The position numbers were made by a program, and so were the translations under genes. DNA of 42,862 bases from Deltaproteobacteria bacterium. GTDB lineage: Bacteria > Desulfobacterota > GWC2-55-46. This document shows positions 35,300 to 42,862 of the stretch, one piece after another. The notes beneath the pieces were generated by a model. It worked only from the letters and a program-made list of their open reading frames with translations, searched no databases and was not told the DNA's origin. Positions within the stretch are counted from its first letter, which is position 1, and each line of letters begins with the position of its first letter. The DNA lies in the NCBI GenBank assembly GCA_016234855.1, contig JACRNO010000034.1, positions 1 to 42,862 of the forward strand, written 5' to 3'.

Positions 35300-35710
35300 C
35301 TATTTGCCGTGCTCCTTCACCTTGATACGCGCCTTGCTAAGCTCGTATGCCTCTATGGTCGCCTGATACTCAGGGTCGTCTGCAGGCAGAGTCTTGAGCG
35401 CCTCTTCGAGCTTTGCAAGGGCCGCCTTGACGGTCTCAAGCTTTATATCGGCGCTAAACTCCCCGGAATCGACGAGCAGGATGGTCCTGTCCGCTGAGAC
35501 CTCGGCATATCCCTTGCCTATGGCGATATGGCCCGTCTCGCCGCCCTTCTTATATACGACCTCGCCGGGCTTTAGCACCGTTACAAAAGCCGTATGTCCC
35601 GGCAGAACGCCGAACTCGCCGAGCGCACCCGGGGCCGTAAACTCGCTTATCTCGGTAGAGAGCAGGCGTCTGCCCGGTGTAACGACTTCAAGTAAAAAGG
35701 TATTTGACAT
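35300..35710 (-). CDS. atpC: ATP synthase subunit epsilon
   Basis: 136 residues. Part of the F1 central stalk, coupling proton flow to catalysis and able to inhibit ATP hydrolysis. The N-terminal beta barrel (FLLEVVTPGRRLLSTEISEF, GEFGVLPGHTAFVT, ILLVDSGEFSADI) and the C-terminal helical hairpin (VKAALAKLEEALKTL, YELSKARIKVKEH) are both present. Last gene of the operon. The start codon directly follows a GATAACC-type repeat rather than a normal Shine-Dalgarno sequence; only a weak GGAAA is upstream. Confidence 0.94.
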   Translation of the reverse strand: MSNTFLLEVVTPGRRLLSTEISEFTAPGALGEFGVLPGHTAFVTVLKPGEVVYKKGGETGHIAIGKGYAEVSADRTILLVDSGEFSADIKLETVKAALAKLEEALKTLPADDPEYQATIEAYELSKARIKVKEHGK

Positions 35711-35880
35711 ATCGGTTATGGTTTCCAGTTATCGGTTAATAGGTTATCGGTTTCCGGTTATCTGTTATCAGTTAGGGCAAAGGAATCATGATAATAACGA
35801 AGACTTGATTCCTGGTTATCGGTTGTCATAAAGACATCTTACCGATAATTGATAACGGAGCGCCGATAACTGATATTCGC
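35711..35880. repeat. GTTATCGG repeat R3 between atpD and atpC
   Basis: Direct runs of GGTTATCGGTTTCC-type units at 35714-35775, and inverted ones (ACCGATAATTGATAACGG, CCGATAACTGATA) at 35840-35876, so the whole gap is an imperfect inverted repeat. The 27 bases 35743-35769 also occur exactly at 38623-38649 between atpA and atpG. Confidence 0.75.
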
Positions 35881-35881
35881 C

Positions 35882-37306
<1,425 letters not shown>

Positions 37307-37381
37307 TTACGCCTCCTTGTGAATACGGTTATCCGTTGTCTGTACTTAAAATCGAGAAAATTCTGAAAAACTCTACCGGCG

Positions 37382-37667
37382 TGTCATTCTGAGTCCTTCG
37401 CTATGTCATTCTGAGCGAAGCGAAGAATCTTGGTTTTTCGCTCAGGATAAACTCCGCGAAGTAAACGCATAGCGAGCGTAAACCCGCGGCATTACGCGGG
37501 GGTGCGAGCGGATATAAATGGGTGTCACATTGGTTTTATTATTTCATGCGGTCTTATCGCATGGAATAATTCATCTCGTCTTCTTGAAGTTCAGAGGATT
37601 ATTGGATTCCTCACTCGCTTGTGCGCTGACGTTATGTCTTTGGCGCCTTCGCTCTCCCGGAATGACA
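37382..37667. repeat. Repeat-like element R4 between atpG and atpD
   Basis: Bounded by inverted TGTCATTC (37382-37389) and GAATGACA (37660-37667). TGTCATTCTGAG occurs twice at the left (37382, 37404), the second followed by CGAAGCGAAGAATCTTGG, a motif of widespread dispersed repeats. Hairpin-like CCGCGGCATTACGCGGG lies near 37484. The 408-base gap contains no convincing gene; open frames there have no family resemblance. Confidence 0.55.
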
Positions 37668-37711
37668 ACAAGACATATTACTCAGAGATGCCTTAATGTC
37701 TACGCAGCCTG

Positions 37712-38596
37712 CTATTTCAACGCCTCGGCGCCGCCGATGATCTCCATCAGTTCCTTGGTAATCGCGGCCTGGCGCAGCCTGTTATACTTGAGCGTAAGCC
37801 CGCCTATCATGGCGGACGCGTTCTTCGAGGCCGAGTCCATGGACGTCATACGGGAGCCGTGCTCGCTCGCCGAAGACTCCAGAAGCGCCCTGAAGACCTG
37901 CACCTCCACGTACTTAGGAAGGAGCGCCGCGAGCACCTCGGCCTTGGACGGCTCGAACTTCGCCTCAATGCCGCCTGTCTCCTCGGCGGGAGCCTGTGCG
38001 CCTTCTGCCAGCGCCGGAGCTGCCGCGCTTATAGGCAGCAGCCGCTGTATCGCCGGCTTCTGCGTGAGCGCGGACTTAAACTCGCTGTAGACGAGATTTA
38101 CCTCGTCGATCTCGTTGTTAAGGTACATGCCCATGACCAGCGTGGCGATCTCAACGGCCGAGGCATAGGACGGCCTGGCGCCGCCGACCGGCCTTTCCTT
38201 GAATATGTTGTACTTCCTCTTCTTGAAGTATTCTATGCCGCGCTTGCCTATGAAGTAATAGCTCAGCTCGGCGTCGACGGACTCCCTGACGTACCTCTCG
38301 ACCGTCCTTATCATAGAGGCGTTGAAGCTGCCGCAAAGACCCCTGTCCGAGGTCATGACGATAAGGGCTACCCTGTTGCCCTCGTGCCTCGCAAGGAGCG
38401 GGTGGCTGTCAGCGGCCGTGGCCGAGGCCAGGGACATGGTCAGCTCGTTTATCTTCTCGGCATACGGCCGCGCCGCGACGATCTCGTCCTGCGCCCTCTT
38501 GAGCTTCGCGGCCGAGACCATCTTCATGGCCTTGGTTATCTGCTGCGTGTTCTTTACGCTCTTTATGCGGCGTTTTATATCTTTAAGTGATGGCAT
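37712..38596 (-). CDS. atpG: ATP synthase subunit gamma
   Basis: 294 residues. Rotating central shaft of F1. Conserved ends: SLKDIKRRIKSVKNTQQITK then MKMVSAAKLKRAQ at the N-terminus, and ASKNASAMIGGLTLKYNRLRQAAITKELMEIIGG at the C-terminus, split by a Rossmann-like domain with MTSDRGLCGSFN. An Ala/Pro/Glu-rich insertion of about 25 residues near 195-220 (ALAEGAQAPAEETGG) is longer than usual. The start codon follows an R3 repeat with only GGAAACC upstream. Confidence 0.96.
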   Translation of the reverse strand: MPSLKDIKRRIKSVKNTQQITKAMKMVSAAKLKRAQDEIVAARPYAEKINELTMSLASATAADSHPLLARHEGNRVALIVMTSDRGLCGSFNASMIRTVERYVRESVDAELSYYFIGKRGIEYFKKRKYNIFKERPVGGARPSYASAVEIATLVMGMYLNNEIDEVNLVYSEFKSALTQKPAIQRLLPISAAAPALAEGAQAPAEETGGIEAKFEPSKAEVLAALLPKYVEVQVFRALLESSASEHGSRMTSMDSASKNASAMIGGLTLKYNRLRQAAITKELMEIIGGAEALK

Positions 38597-38699
38597 AGTC
38601 GGTTATCGGTTTCCAATTATCTGTTATCGGTTTCCGGTTATCTGTTATCGGCAACGGCGTGTTTCTACCGGTCACCGATAACCGTCCACTGATAACTTT
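38597..38699. repeat. GTTATCGG repeat R3 between atpA and atpG
   Basis: GGTTATCGGTTTCC-type units at 38600-38650, and inverted CACCGATAACCG and CTGATAAC units at 38673-38697. It reaches to within a few bases of the atpG start codon. Confidence 0.75.
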
Positions 38700-38707
38700 A
38701 TTTTTAC

Positions 38708-40222
38708 CTACTTCCCTTCGACGATAAAGAGGCCCTTGAACTCGTCGAGCGCCTTGATAAGGTTGGTCTTTATCTCGCCGTCAAGGCTCTTCTTCTCGCG
38801 GATGGCGTCGAGCACGTCCGAGCGGCGCGTCTCGAAGAACGACAGCAGCTCTTCCTCATATCTCTTGAGCGCGCTGACCGGGTACGCGTCCACGTAACCG
38901 TTGGTGGCCGCGAAGATGACGACGACCTGCTTTTCAACCGGCATGGGCTTATACTGGCCCTGCTTGAGTATTTCCACGAGCCTGCCGCCGCGCGCAAGCT
39001 GCTTCTGCGTCGCCGGGTCGAGGTCGCTGCCGAACTGCGCGAAGGCGGCCAACTCCCTGAACTGCGCCAACTCGAGGCGCAGCGTGCCGGCGACCGACTT
39101 CATCGCCTTTATCTGCGCGCTGCCGCCGACGCGGGAGACCGACAGACCGACGTTGATGGCCGGCCTGATGCCCGAATAGAAGAGGTCGGTCTCAAGATAT
39201 ATCTGCCCGTCCGTGATGGAGATGACGTTAGTCGGGATATAGGCCGAGACGTCGCCCGCCTGAGTCTCGATGACCGGAAGCGCGGTAAGAGAGCCGCCGC
39301 CGAGCTCGTCGGAGAGCTTGGCCGCGCGCTCAAGAAGCCTTGAATGGAGATAGAAGACGTCTCCGGGATATGCCTCGCGGCCCGGGGGCCTTCTGAGAAG
39401 GAGCGAGAGCTGCCTGTACGCGACCGCGTGCTTTGAAAGGTCGTCGTATACTATGAGCGCGTGCTGGCCGTTGTCCCTGAAGTACTCGCCCATGGCGCAG
39501 CCCGAATAAGGCGCAATGAACTGCAGCGGCGCCGGGCTTGCAGCGGTCGCGGCGACGACCGTCGTGTAATCCATCGCCCCTGACTGACGGAGCTTCTCGA
39601 CTATCTGCGCGACCGTGGACTGCTTCTGGCCTATGGCGACGTAAATGCACCAGACGTTAAGTCCCTTCTGGTTGATGATGGTATCGAGCGCGACGGCGGT
39701 CTTTCCGGTCTGACGGTCGCCGATGATGAGCTCTCTTTGCCCCCTGCCGATGGGTATCATGCCGTCGATGGCCTTGATGCCCGTCTGGAGAGGCTCCTTG
39801 ACCGATTTTCTGGCGACTATGCCCGGGGCCTTTATCTCGACGCGCCGCATTTCCTTGGCGTCTATCGGGCCCTTGTTGTCGATGGGCTGGCCCAGCGCGT
39901 TGACGACCCTGCCCGCAAGGGCCGGGCCGACCGGGACCTCGACAATCCTGCCGGTCCTCTTGACGGTATCGCCTTCCTTTATGGTATAATCCCCGCCGAA
40001 GATGGCCGCGCCGACGTTGTCTTCCTCAAGGTTCAAGACCATGCCGTAGAGCCCGCCCGGAAACTCGAGGAGTTCGCCCGCGAGCGCCTTCTCAAGTCCG
40101 TAAATCCTCGCTATGCCGTCGCCGACGGATATGACGGTGCCTATCTCTTTTACGTCTATCTCTTTCTCAAAGCCCTTTATCTGGGTCTTGATGAGTTGGC
40201 TTATCTCCTCAACCTTTATCAT
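38708..40222 (-). CDS. atpA: ATP synthase subunit alpha
   Basis: 504 residues, the non-catalytic nucleotide-binding F1 subunit. Walker [40 protein letters not shown], and the arginine-finger region [32 protein letters not shown] are all typical. The N-terminal [12 protein letters not shown] and [14 protein letters not shown] are normal. AAGGGGTG, overlapping the atpH stop, serves as ribosome binding site, and the start lies two bases after that stop. Confidence 0.98.
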   Translation of the reverse strand: MIKVEEISQLIKTQIKGFEKEIDVKEIGTVISVGDGIARIYGLEKALAGELLEFPGGLYGMVLNLEEDNVGAAIFGGDYTIKEGDTVKRTGRIVEVPVGPALAGRVVNALGQPIDNKGPIDAKEMRRVEIKAPGIVARKSVKEPLQTGIKAIDGMIPIGRGQRELIIGDRQTGKTAVALDTIINQKGLNVWCIYVAIGQKQSTVAQIVEKLRQSGAMDYTTVVAATAASPAPLQFIAPYSGCAMGEYFRDNGQHALIVYDDLSKHAVAYRQLSLLLRRPPGREAYPGDVFYLHSRLLERAAKLSDELGGGSLTALPVIETQAGDVSAYIPTNVISITDGQIYLETDLFYSGIRPAINVGLSVSRVGGSAQIKAMKSVAGTLRLELAQFRELAAFAQFGSDLDPATQKQLARGGRLVEILKQGQYKPMPVEKQVVVIFAATNGYVDAYPVSALKRYEEELLSFFETRRSDVLDAIREKKSLDGEIKTNLIKALDEFKGLFIVEGK

Positions 40223-40224
40223 CT

Positions 40225-40770
40225 TCAGGCCACCCCTTGTAGGATTTTTTCTTTCATCAGCTCGAGCTGGGTCTTGAGGCTCCCGTCGAGTATGGTATTG
40301 TCCAACTTGATAACAAGCCCGCCTATAAGGGAGGGATTTTTGGCGAACGTCGCAATCACCTCGCGCCCTGTAGAGGCCTTTATCTTATCCTTGACCGCAT
40401 TGAGCGCGTCCGGGGAAAGCTCGACAGGGGATTCCACCACGATGCGGATCCGCCCGGCAAGACCGTCTTCAAGCCTTGAATAGGCCGCCGCGATCTCGTC
40501 AAGGAGCCTTATCTTCCGCGTCTCCATCAGTATGAAAAGCAGCCTGGTGACGGCGCTCGAGAACTTGGCGCCCTCGGCAACCTTCGTCAAAAGGACGCGG
40601 CGCTCCTCTATCCTGTACATCGGGTTCAGAAGCACCTTATACAACTCCGGCGCCCCCTGAAAGATGCCCACGGCGGTGCGGAGCTCCTTGCCGTAATTCA
40701 CGTAGGCGCCGTCCTCGGTGCCTACGGCTATGAGCGCCTTTGCGTATCTTCTTGCCACGGATGTTTTCAA
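40225..40770 (-). CDS. atpH: ATP synthase subunit delta (OSCP)
   Basis: 181 residues. Links the peripheral stalk to the top of F1. N-terminal helical domain with [13 protein letters not shown] and, in the middle, [20 protein letters not shown]-terminal [24 protein letters not shown], the most conserved family stretch. Start is a TTG at 40770 with AGAGGTG six bases upstream. Confidence 0.94.
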   Translation of the reverse strand: MKTSVARRYAKALIAVGTEDGAYVNYGKELRTAVGIFQGAPELYKVLLNPMYRIEERRVLLTKVAEGAKFSSAVTRLLFILMETRKIRLLDEIAAAYSRLEDGLAGRIRIVVESPVELSPDALNAVKDKIKASTGREVIATFAKNPSLIGGLVIKLDNTILDGSLKTQLELMKEKILQGVA

Positions 40771-40880
40771 GGATTACACCTCTTAATCTTCTATATCGGG
40801 CATATCCGGTTGCATTCCCCAACCCCGATAAAATGCCTCTCGCGGAGCCGGCGCAGCCTCTTCCGGCGCACCCGGCCAAA

Positions 40881-41897
40881 CTATTTGCGGATGCCCGACT
40901 TGATACCCTCGGTCTTGTTGCCCCCGGCGCTCAGGTCTTTGAGATAGGCCTTTACGAGCCTGTCATGGTCCTCGCCCTTAAGCCCGGCCACAAGCATCTC
41001 TTCGGCCATTGACGCGGCAAGCACCGCGGCCTCTCTGCGAAGCTCGATTCTGGCCTTCTTGACTTCCTGTTCCGCCGTAAACCTGGCCTGGTCCTTAATC
41101 CTTTGCGCGGCGGCCGAAGCCTCGGCCAGCAGTCTTGCGCTCTCGGCCTCGCCCTCAAGCCTGAGTTCGTTATGCACGTTTACGACGGACGCCTCGAGCA
41201 TGGCGACCTTCGCCTGATACTCCGCGTATTTTCTATCCGCGGCGGCCTTGGCCTCCACCGCGTCCTTTATCGCCTGCTCAATATCCATGCCCCTCTTGGA
41301 GAGCATGCCCTTGATAACGTACTTCCATACGCAGCCGATGCCTATGACGAGGATGACGAAGTTCACAATCTTCCAGAGCATCCCGCTGCCGCCCTCTTCG
41401 TGTCCGCCGCCCTCGGTCTCCGCGAAACCGAGCGCCGGAAGGGACAGGCAGGCCAGAAGCACGACTATGCCCATGACCTTTCTATCGAGTATCTTCTCGG
41501 CCATCTGCGAGCCAAGGGCCTTCGCCTCGGCCTTGAGCATGACCATGGCCGAGGCCTTGTTCTTCTCAAGCGCAGTCTTCATAACGCCCAACTCGCGGCT
41601 TGCCGCGCCGCGAGCGGCCTCGATAATCTCTTTTTCTCTGGCCACGGACTCAAGGCGGCGCTTTGCGCGCTCCTCGTTGCCCTTTATGGCCGCGTCTTTA
41701 AGCCTCTTCTCGTAAGCCGCAAGGCCGTCGGCAATCACCCTGTCATACTCCTGCGCCTTTCTCAGGTTGCCGCCTATCTTCTCGTCCCTCTCCTTGAGCG
41801 CCTTGATGGCCGGCGTAAAAAGAAACCTGCTCAGTATCGGCATAAGCACAAGAAAACCGATTATCTGCCACAATACCGTAAGATTTATATCAAGCAT
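40881..41897 (-). CDS. atpF: Fused ATP synthase subunits b' and b
   Basis: 338 residues in one frame. Residues 1-141 are a complete b' subunit: membrane helix LTVLWQIIGFLVLMPILSRF, TPAIKALKERDEKI, a long coiled coil, and the usual C-terminal AEKILDRKV. At residue 142 (41474) a second subunit begins, MGIVVLLACLSLPALGFAET, which looks like the signal-peptide-like start of a b subunit, followed by GGGHEEGGSG, membrane helix WKIVNFVILVIGIGCVWKYV and a second coiled coil with a typical end. In related bacteria these are two genes. The joint has GAAAGG just before ATG, which may be a leftover ribosome binding site. It forms the peripheral stalk with atpH. Confidence 0.9.
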   Translation of the reverse strand: MLDINLTVLWQIIGFLVLMPILSRFLFTPAIKALKERDEKIGGNLRKAQEYDRVIADGLAAYEKRLKDAAIKGNEERAKRRLESVAREKEIIEAARGAASRELGVMKTALEKNKASAMVMLKAEAKALGSQMAEKILDRKVMGIVVLLACLSLPALGFAETEGGGHEEGGSGMLWKIVNFVILVIGIGCVWKYVIKGMLSKRGMDIEQAIKDAVEAKAAADRKYAEYQAKVAMLEASVVNVHNELRLEGEAESARLLAEASAAAQRIKDQARFTAEQEVKKARIELRREAAVLAASMAEEMLVAGLKGEDHDRLVKAYLKDLSAGGNKTEGIKSGIRK

Positions 41898-41923
41898 ATC
41901 CTTACCACACCGCCGGATGTTTT

Positions 41924-41935
41924 ATCATGATAATA
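41924..41935. promoter_or_regulatory. Possible promoter region of the ATP synthase operon
   Basis: The palindrome TTATCATGATAA lies at about 41922-41933, and a perfect TTGACA is on the minus strand near 41939-41944, but no good -10 hexamer sits at 16-18 bases from it. The 293-base gap to the lipoprotein gene has no gene in it. Confidence 0.3.
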
Positions 41936-42145
41936 CAGGCTGTCAAGCCGGCCCGCACAAGTCTGGACTGCGCCACCGGCCCGGGCCAATGACGGGACCG
42001 TTAACCCATTCCATTTTCCAAGATTAGAACAGAGTATTGCTAACATAGACCGAAGTTTGTTGTCAAGTTATTTATACCGGACAAGAGAATCGGCCGTCGC
42101 CGGGATAGTTACGGAAAGGCAGGGAGGCAGGTCTTTAATCGAAAA

Positions 42146-42178
42146 AAGGCTGCCTGCCATGCCGGCAGGCAGCCTTTC
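42146..42178 (-). terminator. Intrinsic terminator of the lipoprotein gene
   Basis: Perfect 14-bp stem AAAGGCTGCCTGCC / GGCAGGCAGCCTTT with a five-base loop, followed on the minus strand by six T's. It lies just past the stop codon. Confidence 0.85.
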
Positions 42179-42190
42179 ACGAACTTAAGA

Positions 42191-42520
42191 CTACTTCTTT
42201 TTCTTCTTCACGGATTTTTTTGGCGCGGACTTGGCGACCGGTTTTGCCGCGGTCTTTTTCTTTGCCTTGAGCGCGTCGCACTCCTTGCGAGCGGCGTCCC
42301 TCTCGGCCGTAAGGTTCGCGACCTGCGTGTTGAGATCGGCAACGTCCTTCTCAAAGGTCGCGACCTGCGTCTCGAGCTCGCCGGTATGCGCCGTCAGGGT
42401 CGCAACCTGAGCCTTGAGCTGCTCGTTCTCCTTCTTTATCTCCTGCCCGCAACCCGCCGTAAAAAGGACTACGGCAAATACGACGCCCAGCAACCCCAGC
42501 TTCTTCATCATCTTTTTCAT
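42191..42520 (-). CDS. Small coiled-coil lipoprotein
   Basis: About 109 residues from the ATG at 42520; an ATG three codons later (42511) has better spacing to the AAGGGGAG site. Lipoprotein signal peptide with lipobox LFTAGC, cut before Cys. The mature part is a heptad-type coiled coil with recurring units (QLKAQVATLTAHTGELETQV, DLNTQVANLTAERDAARKE), as in Lpp and related murein lipoproteins, and a Lys/Ala/Pro-rich tail (KPVAKSAPKKSVKKKKK). The basic tail may bind peptidoglycan or nucleic acid. It has its own terminator. The exact family is not known to me. Confidence 0.75.
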   Translation of the reverse strand: MKKMMKKLGLLGVVFAVVLFTAGCGQEIKKENEQLKAQVATLTAHTGELETQVATFEKDVADLNTQVANLTAERDAARKECDALKAKKKTAAKPVAKSAPKKSVKKKKK

Positions 42521-42637
42521 GCTCCCCTTGTTAGTTTGGTATAATTCCGCGGCTTGCGCGGCCATGCATTAATATGCCAGAAAAACGGCGAGGTTGCAAC
42601 ATCAAGAAGGACGCCTCCGTCATGGCGGATGCCATCT

Positions 42638-42862
42638 GGGTAACGTCAAGAATTTTGTGTCAGTGAGAAAAGGGTAGCGGTGCCTTGTTTCTTGTTTTCG
42701 TAAGTAAATACCGCGAATAGTTTTCTTTCGATGCTGGTTTTGTCGCTGAAGACTCCCATAGGTCTGGTTCGTCGTCTTACTTCCCTGAACCTTCTCTCTA
42801 TGGCGTTGGTGGTTCTTGTGGCCTTCCGCGTTTCCTCGTCCTTGAACCGGAAGAAGGCGAGA
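42638..42862 (-). mobile_element. Right end of a second IS256-family insertion sequence, inverted
   Basis: Mirror image of 1-140: the sequence from 42638 to 42777 is the reverse complement of 140 to 1 with two mismatches (one gives I to K in the transposase, one is silent). The element continues past the window edge. The inner boundary is GGGTAACG at 42638. Confidence 0.8.
42646..42862 (-). CDS. IS256-family transposase, C-terminal fragment
   Basis: 72 complete codons to a TGA at 42648-42646. Reads FFRFKDEETRKATRTTNAIE, then RRFREVRRRTRPMGVF and on to SLTQNS. TTNAIERRFREVRRRTRPMG is a clear signature of Mutator/IS256 transposases. Partial because of the window edge, with no sign of a lesion in the visible part. 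Confidence 0.88.
   Translation of the reverse strand, partial: LAFFRFKDEETRKATRTTNAIERRFREVRRRTRPMGVFSDKTSIERKLFAVFTYENKKQGTATLFSLTQNS

Noticed and set aside
37518-38090. Plus-strand open frame across the atpG-atpD gap
   Set aside because: It starts in repeat sequence and continues antisense through atpG; codon use and content do not look like a protein.
41939-42070. TTGACA hexamers near 41939 and 42060 as promoters of the ATP synthase operon
   Set aside because: No acceptable -10 lies at 16-18 bases from either, so I list the region only as a weak candidate.

Overview
The window looks like one contig from a GC-rich, Gram-negative, free-living bacterium, most likely of the Desulfobacterota/Nitrospirota type. 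This is inferred from gene content, not from a marker gene. The pointers are a TolC/MacA/MacB envelope system, outer-membrane-type proteins, paired b'/b ATP synthase subunits, a MetV protein next to FolD, an MXAN_5187-like protein, and many short palindromic intergenic repeats. Both ends of the window run into the same IS256-family insertion sequence in opposite orientations, so the window is probably the unique stretch between two copies of a repeat.

Layout. 1-140: 3' end of an IS256-type transposase. 200-3000: a YkgJ-like cysteine-cluster protein with a SEC-C tail, an outer-membrane-like protein, and a hemerythrin-like protein, separated by palindromic repeats. 3285-5288 (minus): phosphomannomutase/phosphoglucomutase and tRNA adenosine deaminase TadA. 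5334-11266 (minus): an AddB-like nuclease and an AddA-like helicase-nuclease; the AddA-like gene is interrupted by a frameshift. 11521-15417 (plus): a large membrane-bound c-di-GMP sensor protein. 15682-18349: an AcuC/HDAC-family deacetylase and a ClC chloride channel. 18507-23498 (minus): a TolC-MacA-MacB type efflux operon behind a well-formed promoter that overlaps a TetR-like palindrome. 23759-24332: a Phd/RelE toxin-antitoxin pair. 24382-26092 (minus): one-carbon genes metV and folD. 26295-28295: a KefB-type cation/proton antiporter. 28533-31841: the heat-shock genes hrcA, grpE and dnaJ, without dnaK. 32020-35128: a periplasmic ligand-binding protein, moaC and an MXAN_5187-like protein. 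35300-41897 (minus): ATP synthase genes in the order atpF'F-atpH-atpA-atpG-atpD-atpC, with no genes for subunits a and c. 42191-42520: a small lipoprotein.

Most of the window is ordinary chromosomal housekeeping; I found no CRISPR array, phage, or tRNA/rRNA gene. The unusual signals are these: (1) subunits b' and b of the ATP synthase are fused in one reading frame, with a signal-peptide-like hydrophobic segment at the joint that would give the right topology; (2) every wide gap in the atpA-atpG-atpD-atpC part of that operon holds a short repeat, and one repeat family ends right at the start codons of atpG and atpC; (3) several palindromic repeat families, including a roughly 29-base hairpin module that sits inside two otherwise unrelated repeats, as if it moves by itself.
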